Part shown: positions 10,174-25,100 of the stretch, piece after piece
How positions within the stretch are numbered: position 1 is the stretch's first letter
Layout: every line of letters starts with the position of its first letter
DNA from: Cervus elaphus
Lineage: Eukaryota > Chordata > Mammalia > Artiodactyla > Cervidae
Length of the DNA stretch: 64,000 nucleotides
NCBI RefSeq assembly: GCF_910594005.1
Contig: NC_057828.1
Coordinates: 9,436,235 to 9,500,234, forward strand
Reading direction: 5' to 3'
Translations under genes and position numbers: made by a program
The notes under the pieces: generated by a model
What the model was told of the DNA's origin: nothing
The model's input: the letters and a program-made list of their open reading frames with translations, nothing else
Databases searched by the model: none

Positions 10174-13100
10174 CTAAAGTTAAAGAAAATAAACATGAAC
10201 CTTTGAGTAATATGCAAATATTTTCTAGAGAATTTCAGGGTTTCAAGAAGTTTGGTTCAAAACTTCTTCCTCAAACCTTTGCCAAACCAATACAATGAAA
10301 ACGTATAATGTAGGTATCATCATATTAACAGAATTAATGTTATAAGAATGTGATACTTTGTTTAGTGTAATCATTAAATGTTATAATGAAAGATCCATAA
10401 TGTCAGTTGTCATATGAAGAGCTTTCATAAAGGAGCCATTGTTGCTCGAACATGAAATTTTCTAACTTTATTTCTATATACAGATATTAATACTTGATGG
10501 TCAAGCATGTAACAGAATGATTGTTATTTAATCCAGAAAAACTCTATTATAAACAGTTAAACATCATGCTGAGTATAAAAATTATTCCAGGATTCAAGAG
10601 AAGTTTAAAGCATTTACCTAAGCATTTTGGTGGTTCTGACCACTCTCCACTCCGACATATTACGTTTCTGTTTCCCCGAAGTTCATAGTAGGCCTGACAC
10701 CGGTACTCAACAAGCATTCCTGAAGGATATACTGATTGCAGGAGTGAGGTAATGTCTCCGTTGTCTATTGGTGGAGGAGGCCCACATTTTCCTTGAGGGT
10801 CTAAAAAATAATGGCGTTTGCTTTATTCAAAGACCACCCCTACAGTTTTAAAGGAATAAAATAAAAATCCAGCCAAATATGTCATATCAAAACTTATTAT
10901 TTCTGATGACAGAAATGATTTATAGAAGGAATTTTAATCAGTTAATCAGAAATACACATTTTTAAGACCTTATTTTACCACCGTGGAAGCACATATAGTA
11001 CTTTAACAAATATGTCTGCTTTTCAGTGTCTTGATGTTCAAACATGTTTTCTTTTAGAATATATGCTGTAAAGATGGATAGTTAAGATAAAAAAAAAATT
11101 ACCTTTTTATACAACATGTTGCAGTGTCTCTGAAAGGAAATTTTGCCTTCCATTTCTGGACAGGATGAGGTAAAAATATTTGTGTTTAGACTGTCTGCTA
11201 AGTATTCCTTCTGCCAAATAAAGGTCCTGACCATATTATAAAAGCCAACACAGGAGACTGTGAAATAAGGAGTAAGTCAATCTGCTTAGGGAGCTTGGGA
11301 TTCAAAGAGTTACAATGATGAGAGTCCTTGGGGTTGTCATTTTGCCTTCTATGAATCCTGAATAGGTCCCTGAGACTGCAACCCAGAAAGAATACAAGTT
11401 CCGAAAGATAAAAAGTCTCATGAAGCAGTTGATCTCTTCAAGAAAAGGCCCAGAAGATAGTAGCCTAGCAAGACACAAACAGTTCTCACAATACTGACTT
11501 AGTCTAGAAATACACCTTGTGTGCACCAGGACCCAGAGATGCCACAGAGACTAAGCCAGATCTCTGTCTAAGTGTCTCCTGCAGAAGTATGTGTGAGCAG
11601 TGGACTGCTACAGGGGCAGGAACTCTGGGTGCAGTAGACCTGGGTTTGGCATAAGCCTTTTTGGAGGAGGTGGCAATTAACTCCACCATAGAGCTGCCAG
11701 AAATTACAGAGGAACGTGGAAACAGACTCTCAGAGGGCACAAGCAAAACCGTGTGCCCAACAGGACCCAGGAGAAAGAAGCACAGATCCCACAAGAGACT
11801 GACCCAGACTTGTCCGTCAGTGTCCAGGAGTCTTCAGTAGCGGCATGGGCTGGTGGTGGCCTGCTACAGGTTTGGGGGCACTGAGTGCAGCAGTGCACGC
11901 ATAAGACCTTTTGAAGGAGGTCGCCATTATCTTCCTTATCTCCACCATATGTGGCCACAGGTCAGAAAGAGCGAGGGAACATGGCCCCACCCATCAACAG
12001 AAAATTGGACTAAAGATTTACTGAGCATGGCCTTCCATCAGACCAAGACCCAGTTTCCCCCTAAGTCAGTCACTCCCAATAGGAAGCTTCCATAAGACTC
12101 TTGTCCTTATCCATCACAGGGCAGACAGAATGAAAACCACAGCCACGGAAAACTAAGCAATCTGATCACATTGACCACAGCCTTGTATAACTCCGTGAAT
12201 CACTGGACATGCTGTATAGGGCCACTCAAGACAGACAGGTCATGGTGGAGAGTTCTGACAAAAAGTGGTCCACCGGAGAAGGGAATGGCATAAATCACTT
12301 CAGCACTTTTGCCTTGAGAACCCCATGAACAGTATGAAAAGGCAAAAAGATAGGACACTGAAAGATGAACTCCCCAGGTCAGTAGGTGCCCAATATGCTA
12401 CTGGAGATCAATGGAGAAATAATTCCTGAAAGAATGAAGAGATGGAGAAAAAGCAAAAACAACATCCAAATGTGGGTGTCACTGGTGATGGAAGTAAATC
12501 TGATGCTGTAAAGAGCAATATTGAATCAAAACCTGGAATGTTAGGTCCCTGAATCAAGGCAAATTGGAAGTGGTCAAACAGGAGATGGCAGAGTGGTCAT
12601 CGGCATTTAAAAATCAGCAAACTAAAATAGACTTGAATGGGTGAATTTAACTCAGATGACCAGCATATCTACTACTGTGAGCAAGAATCCATAAGAAGAA
12701 ATGGAGTAGCCATGACAGTCAACAAAACAGACTGAAGTGCAATGCTTGGATGCAATCTCAAAAATGACCAATGATTGTTATTCATTTCCAAGCCAAACTA
12801 TTGACAAGCACAGTAATCCACATCTATGCTCTGAATAGTAATGCTGAAGAATCTGAAGTGGAATGGTTTTCTGAAGATGTACAAGGACTTCTAGAACTAA
12901 CATGCAAAAAGACGTCCTTTTTATTAGAGTGGACTGGGATGTGAAAGTGAGAAGTCAAGAGATACCTGGAGTAACAGGCAAATTTGGCGTTAGAGTATAA
13001 AATGAAGCAGAGCAAAGGGTAACAGAGTTTTTCCAGGAGAACACACTGCTCATAGCAAACCCCCTCTTACAACAACACAAGTGAAAACTCTACACATGGA

Positions 13101-16100
13101 CATCACCAGATGGTCAACACAAAATCAGATTGATTATATTCTTTGCAGCCAAAGAAGGAGAAGCTCTCCACAGTCAGCAAAATCACGACTGGGAGCTGAC
13201 TGTGGCTGAGATCATGAACTCCTTGTTGCCAAATTCATACTTAAATTGAAGAAAGATATGAAAACCACTAGACCATTCAGGCATGACCTAAATCAAATCC
13301 CTTAGGATTAGAGTGGAAGACACAAATAGGTTCAAGGGATTAGATCTGATAACACAGAAGGTCTGATCAATTATGGACAGTGGTTCCTGACTTTGCACAG
13401 GAGGAAGGGATCAAAACCATCCTAAATAAAAAGAAATGTAAAAAGGCAAAATGGTTGCCTCAGGAGGCCTTACAAAGAGCTGAGAAAAGAAGAGATGCTA
13501 AAGGCAAAAGAGAAAAGGAAAGGTAAAACCATTTGAATGCAGACTTCCAAAATAGCAAGGAGAGATAAGAAAACCATCCTCAGTGATCAGTGCAAAGAAA
13601 CAGAGGAAAACAATAGAATGGGAAAGACTAGAGATCTCTTGAAGAGAATTAGAGATACCAAGGACATTTCATGCAATGATGGTCACTATAAAGGCCAAAA
13701 ATTTTATGGACATAACAGAAGTAGGAGATATTAAGAAGAGGTGGCAAGAATACACAGAACTATACAGAAAAGATCTTCATGGCCCAGATAACCACGAATC
13801 TGTGATCACTCATCTAGAGCCAGACATCCTAGAATACAAAGTCAAGTAGGCCTTAGGAAGCATCACTACGAACAATGCTAGTGGAGGTGATGGTATTCCA
13901 GTTGAACTATTTCAAATCCTAAAAGATGATGCTCTTTAAGTGCTGTACTCAATATGCCAGCAAATTCAGCAGTGACCACAGGTCTGCAAAATGTCAGTTT
14001 TCATTCCAATTCCAAAGAATGTTCTAACTACTCTACAATTGCATTCATCTAACACGCAAGCATGGAAAGAATTGACTAATTGGAAAAGACCCTGATGCTG
14101 GGAGGGATTCGGGGCAGGAGGAGAAGGGAATGACAGAGGATGAGATGGCTGGATAGCATCGCTGACTTGATGGACATGAGTTTTGAGTAAACTTCGGGAG
14201 TTCTATTTGGACAGGGAGGTCTGGCATGCTGTGATTCATGGGGTTGCAAAGAGTCGGACACGACTGAGCAACTGAACTGAACTGAACTGAACATGCTAGT
14301 CAAGTAATGCTCAAACTTCGCCAAGCTAGGCTTCAACAGCATGTGACCCATGAAATTCCTGATGTTCAAGTTGGATTTAGAAAAGGCAGAGGAACCAGAG
14401 TTCAAATTGCCAACATCTGATAGATCATCAAAAAAGCAAGAGAGTTACACACACACACAAAAAATCCACTTCTACTTTATTGACTACACCAGAGCCTTTG
14501 ACTGTGTGGATCACAACAAACTGTGGAAATTAAATAGACAGTGACACCTGACCTGCCTCCTGAGAAATCTGCATGCAGGTCAAGAAGCCACAGTTAGAAT
14601 CAGACATGGAAGAACAAACTGGTTCCAAATCAGGAAAGGAATACAGCAAGGCTGTATAGTGTCAACTGCTTACTTACTTATATGCAGAGTACATCGTGCA
14701 AAATTCCAAGCTGGATGAAACACAAGCTGGAATCAATATTGTCAGGAGAAATATCAAGAACCTCAGATATGCAGATGACACCACCCTTATGGCAGAAAGT
14801 GAAGAAGAACTAAAGAGTCTCCTGATGAAAGTGAAAGAGGAAGTGAAAAATTTAGCTTAAAAGTCAACATTCAGAGAACTAAGGTCATGGCATCTGGTCC
14901 CATCACTTCATAGCAAATAGATGGGGAAACAGTGGAAACAGTGACAGACTTTTTATTTTTGGGGCTCCAAAATCACTACAGATGGACTGCAGCCATGAAA
15001 TTAAAAGACATTTGCCCCTTGGAAAAAACTTATGACCTACCTAGCATATTAAAAAGCAGAGAGATTACTTTGCCAACAAAATTCCACATAGTGAAAGTTA
15101 TGATTTTTCCAGTCGTCATGTATGGATGCGAGAGCTGGACTATAAAGAAAGCTGAGCACCGAAAAATTGATGCTTTTGAACTGTGGTGTTGAAGAAGACT
15201 CTTGAGAGTCCCTTGGAATGCAAGGAGATTGAACCAGTCAATCCCAAAGGAAATCAGTCCTCAAAATTTATTGGAAGGACTCATGATGAAGCTGAAGCTC
15301 CAATACTTTGGCCACCATTGGAAAATAACTGACTCTTTGGAGAAAACCCTGATGCTGAGAAAGATTGACGGTGGAAGGAAAAGGTGAAAACAGAGGGTGA
15401 GATGGTAGGATGGCATCACCAACTTGATGGACATGAGTTTAGTTAAGCTCTGGGAGTTGGTGATGGATGGGGATGCCTGGTGTGCTACAGTCCATGGGGT
15501 TGCAAAGAGTCAGACACGACTGAGAGACTGAACTGCACTGATTTAGTCTAGAAACACATGATGGCAGAAACCTCAGACCAGTCCTTTCCACACCTTGATC
15601 TACAGGGTCCAAGTAAGCAGCCCACATTTCCACCCACATAATGAGTGAAGAAGAAACCTCTGCCCTTTCTCCCGGTGTCAGAGGAGGCCAGGTGGGAACC
15701 TTGGACTTGCACCCTACATGGCAGTAATGGAGGCCTGATTAATGAAGGAGTCCACTAACATCCTTAGTCTCAAGATATAAAAGCTCAAGTGTCTGATAAC
15801 AGTTGAAAATCATTTATCAGACCAAAGACCAGGTAAACCTCAAAAGAGAAAAAGCAATCAACAGGAAACTACACTAAGATGACACAATATTGAAATCATT
15901 GGATGGTGGCTTTTAAAAATCAAGTCCAATTGGTAGAAGCAGAAAATAGATTATCAGAAAACCACATGGCTCAACAATATATTGCATATGGCAGAAGGAT
16001 CAATAAGCTTAAATATTACCTAACTTTGAAAATAGACTGAAAAGAAAATGGACATGGCTTCAAGGACCTGTGGAAAGATAGCAAAGAACTGTTGAACATG

Positions 16101-19100
16101 AAGATGAAAATAAAGAATAAGAGATAAAAAAAAAAATGACTGAGTTCCCTGTGCCATCATTTTCTGATGGCTTAAATGGAACGGATATCCAAAAGAACAG
16201 GTATATGTGTAGTTGATTCACTTTGATGTACAGTGAAACTAAGTATATTGTAGAGGAAACACACTCCAAGATTATTTTTTTTAAATAATGGCTGATAATT
16301 TCTCAAATAGGGTATATGACTTAGCGACTAACCAAAAACAACAACTACATATTAAAACTGCTCAGTGAATTCCAAGTGGAATGGAGCCAAAGAACTTAAT
16401 GTCAAGATACATCACTGTCAGTTCCTGTTGTGTTGTTCAGTCACTCAACTCTTTCTGACTCTGCAACCCCATGGATTGTAGCAAGACAGGCTTCCCTGTC
16501 CTTCATTAACTCCGGGAATTTGCTCAAAGTCACATCCATTCTGTCGATCATGCCATCCAACCATCTCATCCTCTGATGTCCCTTCTCCTCCTGCCCTTAA
16601 ACTTTTCCAACATCAGGGTCTTTTCCAATGAGTCAGCTCTTCTCATCAGGTGGCCAAAATGCTGGAGCTTCAGCTTCAGCATCAGTCCTTCCAATGAATA
16701 TTCAGGACTGATTTCTTTTAGGATTAACCTGCTTAATCTCCTTGCAGACTGAGGGACTCTCAAGAGTCTTCTCCAGCACCACAGTTCAAAATATCAGTCC
16801 AGGTTGGATGCATGAGACAAATGCTCAGGGCTGGTGCATTGGGATGACCCAGAGGGATGGGATGGGGAGGAAGGTGGGAGGGGTTTTCACAATGGGGAAC
16901 ACATGTAAATCCATGGCTGATTCATGTCAATGTATGGCAAAAACCACTAAAATATTGTAAAGTAATTAGCCTCCAAAATCATTGGAAGAACTGATGCTGA
17001 AGCTGAAACTCTAGTACTCTGCAGGAGGAGAAGGGAACAGAGGGTGAGATGGCTGGATAGCATCACTGACTCAATGGACATGAGTTTTGAGTAAACTCCG
17101 GGAGCTGGTGATGGACAGGGAGGCCTGGCAAGTTGCGATTCATGGGGTTGCAGAGAGTCAGACATGACTGAGCGACTGAACTGAACTGAACTGAATAAAA
17201 ATAAATGAAAAAAAAAATCAATTCTTTGGTACTTAGAATCACTTCTAAGTGGTCACTTCTTTGTGGTCAAACATTCACATCCATACATGACTGCTTGAAA
17301 AACCATAACTTTGACAATATGAACCTTTGTTGGTAAAGTGATGTCTCTGCTCCTTAACATGCTGTCAATGTTTTTATAGCTTTTCTTCCAAGGAGCAAGT
17401 GCCTTTTAATTTCATGGCTGCAGTCACCATCCACAGTGATTGTGAAGCCGAAAAGAATGAAGTCTGTCACTGTTTCATTTTTTCCCCACTTTTGCCACCC
17501 AGTGGTGGAACCCGATACCATGAACTTCATTTTTTGAATGTGGTTTTAAGCTAGCTTTTTCAATCTCCTCTTTCACCATTATCAAGAGGCTCTTTAGTTC
17601 CTCTTTGCCTTCTGCCATTAGTGTGATGTCTCTGCGTATCTGAGGTTATTGGTATTTTTCCTGGCAATCTTGATTCCAGCTTGTGCTTCCTCCAGTCTGG
17701 TATTTTGTATGATGTTAAACTAGCAGGGTGACAATATACAACCTTGACATACTCCTTTCCCAATATTGAACCAGGTTGTTGTTCCATTCTGGTTCTAACT
17801 GTTGCTTCCTGACCTGCATACAGGTTTCTCAGGAGGCAGGTAAGGTGGTCAAGTATTCCCATCTCTATAATAATTTCCCACAGTTTGTTGTGATCCACAC
17901 AGTCAAAGATTTTAGTATAGTCAATGAAGCAGAGTGTTTCTGCAATTCCTTTGCTTTTTCTATGATCCAACGGATGTTGTCAATTTAATCTCTAGTTCTG
18001 CCGTCTTTCTAAATTTAGCTTGGTCATCTCGAAGTTCTCAGTTCACATGTTGTTGAAGTTTAGTTTGAAGGACTTTGCCGACATGTGAAATGAGCCCAGT
18101 TGTGTTGTGGTAGTATGAACATTCTTTGGCATTGCCCTTCTAGAGACTGGGATAAAAACTGACCTTTCCCTGTCCTATAGCCACTGCTGAGTTTTCCAAA
18201 TTTGCTGGCATATTAAATGCAGTGCTTTTACAGCATCATCTTTTAGGATTTGAAATAGCTCAGCTGGAATCCCACCACCTCCACTAGCTTTGTTTGTAGT
18301 GATGTCCACTTGACTTCACACTCCAGGATTTCTGGCCCCAGGTGAGTGATCACACCATCGTGGTTATCTGGGTCATTAAATCCTTTTCTGTACAGTTCTT
18401 CTGTATATTCTTGCCACCTCTTCTTAATATCTTCTGCTTCTCTTAGGGCCATACCATTTCTGTCCTTTACTCTGTCCATCATTACATGAAATGCTCCCTT
18501 GCTGTCTCTAATTTTCTTGAAGACATCTCTAGTCTTCCCCATTTTATTGCTTTCCTCTAGTTTTTGTTGTTGTTGTTGTTTTGCATTGCTCACTTAACAA
18601 GGCTTTCTTATCTCTCCTTGCTATTCTTTGGAATTCTACATTCAGATGGGTACATTTTCCCTTTTGTCCTTTCCATTTTGCTTCTCTTCTTTTCTCACCT
18701 CTTTGTAAGGCCTTCTCAGAAAGCCATTTTACATTGTTGCATTTGTGCTTCTTGGGGATGGTTTTGCTCACTGCCTCCCATACAAAGTTACAAACCTGCA
18801 TCCATAGCTCTTCAGGCACTCTCTCAGGCCTAATCCCTTGAATCTTTTTATCCCTTCCACTATATAATCATAAAGGACCTGAATGGCCTAGTGGTTTTCC
18901 CTGCTTTCTTCAACTCAAGTCTGAATTTCACAATAAGGACCTCATGATCTGAGCCACAGTCAGCTTCCAGTTTTGGTTTTGCCAACCGTATAGAGCTTCT
19001 CTATCTTTGGCTGTAAAGAATATAGTCATTCTGATTTTGGTACTGACCATCTCCTGATGTCCATGTGTAGAATTGTCTCTTGTGTTTTTGAAGACGGTGT

Positions 19101-22100
19101 TTGTTATGACCCATGTCTTCTCTCATCAAAACTCTTTTAGCCTTTCTCCTGTCTCATTTTGTACTCCAAGGCCAAACTTGCATCTTACTCCACGTAATTC
19201 TTGATTCCTACATTTGCATTCCAGTCCCCTATATGAAAGGGAGAATTTTTTGTTGTTGTTTTGATGTTTTAGTCTAGAATGTAATGCAAGCCTTCCTAGA
19301 ACCAGTCAACTTCATATACTTTGACATTAGTGGGTGTGGCATAGACTTCGATTACTTTGATTTTAAGTGACTTGCCTTGGAAATGAATGGCAATAATTTT
19401 GTTGTTTTTGAGAATGCACCCAAGTACTGCATTTCAGACTCTTTTTTTGGCTGTGAGGGCTACTCCATTTCTCCTAAGGAATTCTTGCCCATAGTAGTAG
19501 ATATAATGGTCATCTGAATTAAATTCACCCATTCCTGTCCATTTCAATTCACTGATTCGTAAGTCTTGATGTCATAATAAGAACCTTTTTTTTTTTTTTT
19601 TTTTTAATGTCTAGAGCTTTGTAGTATAGTCTGAAGTCAGGTAGTGTCATTCCTCCAGCTCCGTTTTTCTTTCTCAAAACTGCTTTGTATATTTTTGGTC
19701 TTTTGTGTCTCCATTCAAATTTTAAGGTTTTTTTTCTAGTTCTGTGAAAAATTGCCATTGGCAATTACATACAGATTGCACTGAATCTGTAGATTGCATT
19801 GGGTAGTAGTCATTTTGACAATACTGATTTTTCTAATCAAAGATAATGGTATATCCTTCCATCTGTTTTTGTCTTCAATTTCTTTCATTAGTGTACTACA
19901 GTTTTCAGACTACAGATTTTCTGTCTCCTTAGGTTTATTCCTAGGTATTTTATTCCTCTCCAAAGAAGACATGTAGATGGCCAAGACACCCATGAAAAGA
20001 TGTTCATATCACTAATTATTAGAGAGACTCAAATCAAAACTAGAGCATGATATCCCCTAACATGAGTCAAAAGATCTATCATCGAAAAATCCACAAACAA
20101 TATACTGGCGAGTATGTGGAGAGAAGGTAACCCTCCTACACTGTTAGCTGATACAGCCACTATGGAGAACAGTGTTTATGCTCCTTTGAAAACTAAAAAA
20201 ACTAATGTATGACCCTGGAATCTTGCCCCTGGGCATGGATGTGGTGAAAAACTTGGTCTAAGAGGAAACACACGCCCTAAAGTTCATTGCAGCACTGTTT
20301 ACAATAGCTATGATATGGAATCAACCTAAATGTCCAACAACAGAGAAAAGGATCAAGAAGATGTAGTACATATATATAACGGAATATTACTCATCCATTA
20401 AAAGAATGAAATAATGTCATTTGCAAAAATATGGATGGATCTAGAGAGTGTTATACTGAGTGAAGTTAGTCAGACAGACAAGGAGAAAAATTGTTAAGAC
20501 ATCCCCATATGTGGAACCTTAAAAGAAATTTTGCAAACAAACTTATTTATGGAATAGAAACAGACTCACAGACTTAGAGAAGGAATTCATGGTTGCCAGA
20601 GGAAATGATGGGAGAAGAGAGAGTTAAGGAATTTGGGTGGACATGAAAACACTGCTATTTTTATTACTCAGCCATTAAAAAGAATTCATTGAATCAGTTC
20701 TAATGAGATGGATGAAACTGGAGCCCATTATACAGAGTGAAGTAAGCCAGAAAGATAAAGACCAATACAGTATACTAAGGCATATATATGGAATTTAGAA
20801 AGATGGTAACAATAACCCTACATGCAAAACAGAAAAAGAGACACAGATGTACAGAACAGACTTTTGGACTCTGTGGGAGAAGGTGAGGGTGGGATGTTCT
20901 GAGAGAACAGCATTGAAACAAGGATACTATCAAGGGTGAAACAGATCACCAGCCCAGGTTGGATGCATGAGACAAGTGCTCAGGGCTGGTGCACTGGGAA
21001 GACCCAGAGGGATGGGATGGGAAGGGAGGCGGGAGGGCGGATCGGGATGGGGAATACATGTAAACCCATGGCTGATTCATGTCAATGTATGGCAAAAATC
21101 ACTACAATATTGGAATAATTAGCCTCCAACTAATAAAAATAAATGAAAAAAAAAATAAAAAAATAATAAAGTGGATGACCAATAAGGACCGACTGTATAG
21201 CACACAGAACTCTGTGGAGTGTAATGTGGCAGATTTGATAGGAAGAGAGTTTGAGGGAGAATGGTCACATGCATATGTGTGGCTGAGTCCCTTCTCTGAT
21301 TACCTGAAGTTAGCACAACAGTGTTAATCGGCTATACCTCAATACTAAATAAAAAGTTTAAAAAGGTGCATCATAATCAAATTCCTGAAACTTACAGAAA
21401 AAAATCTCATAGGCAGCTTGATAGATATGCAATACTTATTTGTGAATAAATATTATGCAATATGTATTTGGAAAAAAGGATTCAAGCATCTGTGGAAATT
21501 TCATTGATGACCATAGAGCCAGGAAGAAATGAGAACATTTTTCCAAAGCTGGATGAAAATAATTGTCAACTCCAAATCCTATATCTTGTAAACTATCCTG
21601 TTGAATTAAAGGGAGAAAGAAAGAATTTCCCGGACAAAGCAAAACTGAGAGAATTTGTCTCCAGCAGAACTATACTTAAGAACTTTTCAAAAGAAAGCAA
21701 AATAGAAAAAGAATTGAGACTTTAGAATGGAGGTTTTTTTTAAAAATAATAAATAAGGGTAAATATAATAAGAGTATGATTTCCCTGTTGATTTTATTAT
21801 AGTTGTGCAAAATTGTCATCTGATATGCTGCTCAATGTATAAAAGAGTACTAGATACATTTATGTTAAAAATGTGGGGAGAACCAATAAATCTCAATGGA
21901 AGCAAGCATTCCACATTTCATCTGAGGTGGTAAAATATCAGCAACAGTAGGGAGTGGTAAACTACCTATGTGTATCTTAATACCTAGAGAGATTAGGAAA
22001 ACCATGCAAAGACATATCCTCAAAAACAATGCAGCTCCAAGTTAAACTATTTTATAATGTTCAAAAATCCACAAGGAAGACAAGAAAAGAAAAACGGTGA

Positions 22101-25100
22101 GAAATGTAGGAAACACACACAAAACAAATAAGCAAGTGGCAGAATGTCCCTAATAGTTAATAAGTCACTTGAAATATAAATGGCCCTAAATACATCAATT
22201 AAAAACCTGCAAAGGGCAGAGTAGACACCTAAACAAGACTCACCTGTATGTTATCTAAAAAAAAAGTCCCTTCAAACATGAAAACATATTCAAGTGGAGA
22301 TTTCAAAAATTACACACCAGGCAAAAGTTTACTTGAAATATTAGAAGTGGCTAATGTACTTCTTGGTTTGGATTCCCATCCTGTCTGATCTTAAACACTG
22401 AAGTGTCCAAGTAGGAAATTTCAGACTATTTTTTGTGTACACTAATTTCCTGAATGAGTTCAGCTAGTTATTGTTCAGTTGCCAAGTCGTGTCTAACACT
22501 TTGCAACCCCATGGACTGCTCATGCCAGGTTTCCGGGTCCCTGACCTCTCCCGGGATTGCCCAAGTTCATGTCCATTGAATCAGTGACGTCACCCAAACA
22601 TCTCATCCTCTGTCACCCTCTTCTTTGTCTGCCTTCAATCTTTCCCAGTTTCAGGTCTTTTTCAATGAATCAGCTGTTCACATCAAGCTTAACTAGGAGG
22701 ATTTTGAACATAACCTTACTAGCATGGGAGATGTAATTGCAATGAAAGAGCATGCAATTGTCTGCTGATATGAACATTTTTAAGTATTGCCCTTCTTGGG
22801 AATTGGAATGAGGATTGACCACTCCTGTGACCACTGCTGGGTTTCCCAAATTTGTTGACATTAATGAGTGTAGCACTTCTGTAGCATCATCCTGTCGGAT
22901 TTTAAATAGCTCTGCTGGAACTCAGCTAGTAACCTACCTTTAAGTATCATCCATAGGTACAGCTGCCCACATCTATGTCAGATTTTGTGATCAGGCCCCA
23001 GCTGCTTATTCCATGTCTCAAAGTGGAATTTCTTGGGCTGTTAAATGTAATTATGGTATCTTTTACACACTTATTCTTCACAAAACAACTGACTATCTTA
23101 ATGTTTAAGACAGGAAATGTCCCATGATTCCAACTGCTCAAATCTGGTCAACACTGTCATACAATAAACATGTTAGAGTACATATTCAGACCACAAAAGA
23201 ACTGGATTTTCAACACCATTTTTTTTTGCAAGTAAAAATGATATCAGAAAAGCTACTTCACCCTAATTTTGTATCAATATATTTTGTTCTTAATATATTC
23301 TCTAATTGGGTGGACAGGGTTAAGATACTCTACCTTTGCACTGAGGTGGTTTTGTCCAAGTTCCATTTAAACATACGACATCTATCTCCCCAAAGAGGTC
23401 ATAATTCCCGATGCATTCATAACGTGCCTTCTCACCACTTTGATATCTAGATTTCTGATTTTGTATAACAGCATTTTCCACTTGAGGTGGATTCACACAG
23501 GAAACATCTGAATAGAAAGGTAAAAAAGAATCTCTAATATAATGATTATCAAGAACAGAAAGGAGGAAATAGAATGTCAAATATATTCCATGGTCGTTTC
23601 GATTCAACAGTTAATCTGTCATGAAAGACTGCTAATTTTCATCCGTTTATATGTAAGGTTAAGGGAAAGGAAATAAAGCAATATTTTCCAGTATGAATTA
23701 CACTTCTGTATCTTAAATCTGTCCTCTATACTTCACTAGAAAAGTGATACACAATTTTTAGACCACTAGGAAAAAAAGAGTTTTCCTAGAAATCTCTTTT
23801 TGAGGTTAGTAAAATAAAATTATAAAGTATATCAATTCAAAATTAATTTATAAACCATAAGGAAAACAAAATATAATTTGACATCGAGATTTGATTTACA
23901 TTCATCCTATTTATGAGATAAAACTTAATGGCCTTTCAGAAAATAAACACAGTAGGTTCTTCTTTAGAGTCTTAATCAAGAATTAACACACTTTGAAGAA
24001 TACTATAGTTGCAGGGAGAAGATGATTAATTAAAGATCTGAACAGAAGATCTGGAAAAAAAATAGAAAAAGTGTGAATTTACAAAACTATATGTTAATGA
24101 TATTTTGGGGCAAATGCTAAGGACACCACAGTCAATGATGTGCATCCCTCAGTGTGATTCAGGGGATGCAGCAGCTCTAACTACAAGAGGCTGTAGCCAT
24201 GGGTCCTAAACAGAAATATACACAGAATTCCTTGGGAATCATCAAAACATTGTCAGAGTCCCAGCCCCAGAGGTTTAGATTCAACAAGTCCGAGTGAGCC
24301 TGTGAATCTGCTTGCACATCTAACAGTTTACAGAATGTGCTGAGAATGCTCTGCCGGGACTCTGCTTTGAGAATTATTGGGCTACAACACCAAACGCTGG
24401 GAACTCAAGTCCATGCCTCTTTATGTTCAGGCACAAGCTGTTTTTGACCTGGCCTAAAAGTAATCTATGTCCATTTAATGATAGTGGAGGCAATTTTCTA
24501 CATCATATTACTTCAGATATATAAATTTTAAAATTTTACCAAAGTACCTCTGCACGCTGGCCTTCCTATCCATTTGCTCTTCACACACTGTATGGTATTA
24601 GATCCATCCAATTGATAATATGGTAGACACTTAAAAGCCACTTGTTCTCCTGACCTATAGAAATCCTTCTCCTGATCTATGAGTACAGCATCATCAAAGG
24701 TGGGCAAGTTAACACAATTTGTGCCTGAAAGAAAAAAGAATATGCATTTGTTTAGTACATCTTTAAAGATTCATAGGGACCACTGATTATATTCCAGAAA
24801 ATAAATAGTTACATATCAAACCAATGAATATTGTACAGCATTTCTCTTATACCTTGAGACAAATGTCAGAAATCTTGATTTAGTCACATTGACCATCACT
24901 ATATTTTCTAAAATGCAACATGGGATGGTGACATTCCAAGAGGTAGAGCTGCATACTTCTCAAATTTAAATTCTCTTCTCTCATGACAGCCCACCTAAAA
25001 TATGAATGTTTCTATTTTTGCTTTTATCAAAATATGTTACCTTGAATTATGTTAAATGTCTTAGAAAATTGCATATTACAAAGAAATGATCGACAAATTA

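Larger units (their letters stand above)
11514..15536 (+). mobile_element. BovB LINE, near full length, with target-site duplication
   Basis: About 4.0 kb, flanked by a 21-bp duplication (ACTGACTTAGTCTAGAAATA at 11493 on, ACTGATTTAGTCTAGAAACA at 15537 on; two mismatches). The 5' part holds two related units (see the repeat entry). Then follow the endonuclease region, the reverse transcriptase region with the active-site codons for YADD at 14768-14779, and the usual BovB tail. Reading frames are broken by stops and indels throughout, so no protein is made. It is antisense to CFH. A second BovB-type fragment is nested at about 14055-14283. Confidence 0.9.

Noticed and set aside
20336..20420. 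Short direct-repeat-like text that might suggest a CRISPR or satellite array
   Set aside because: It is ordinary L1 sequence without regular spacing; no array anywhere in the window apart from the L1 5'UTR units and the 86-bp pair.
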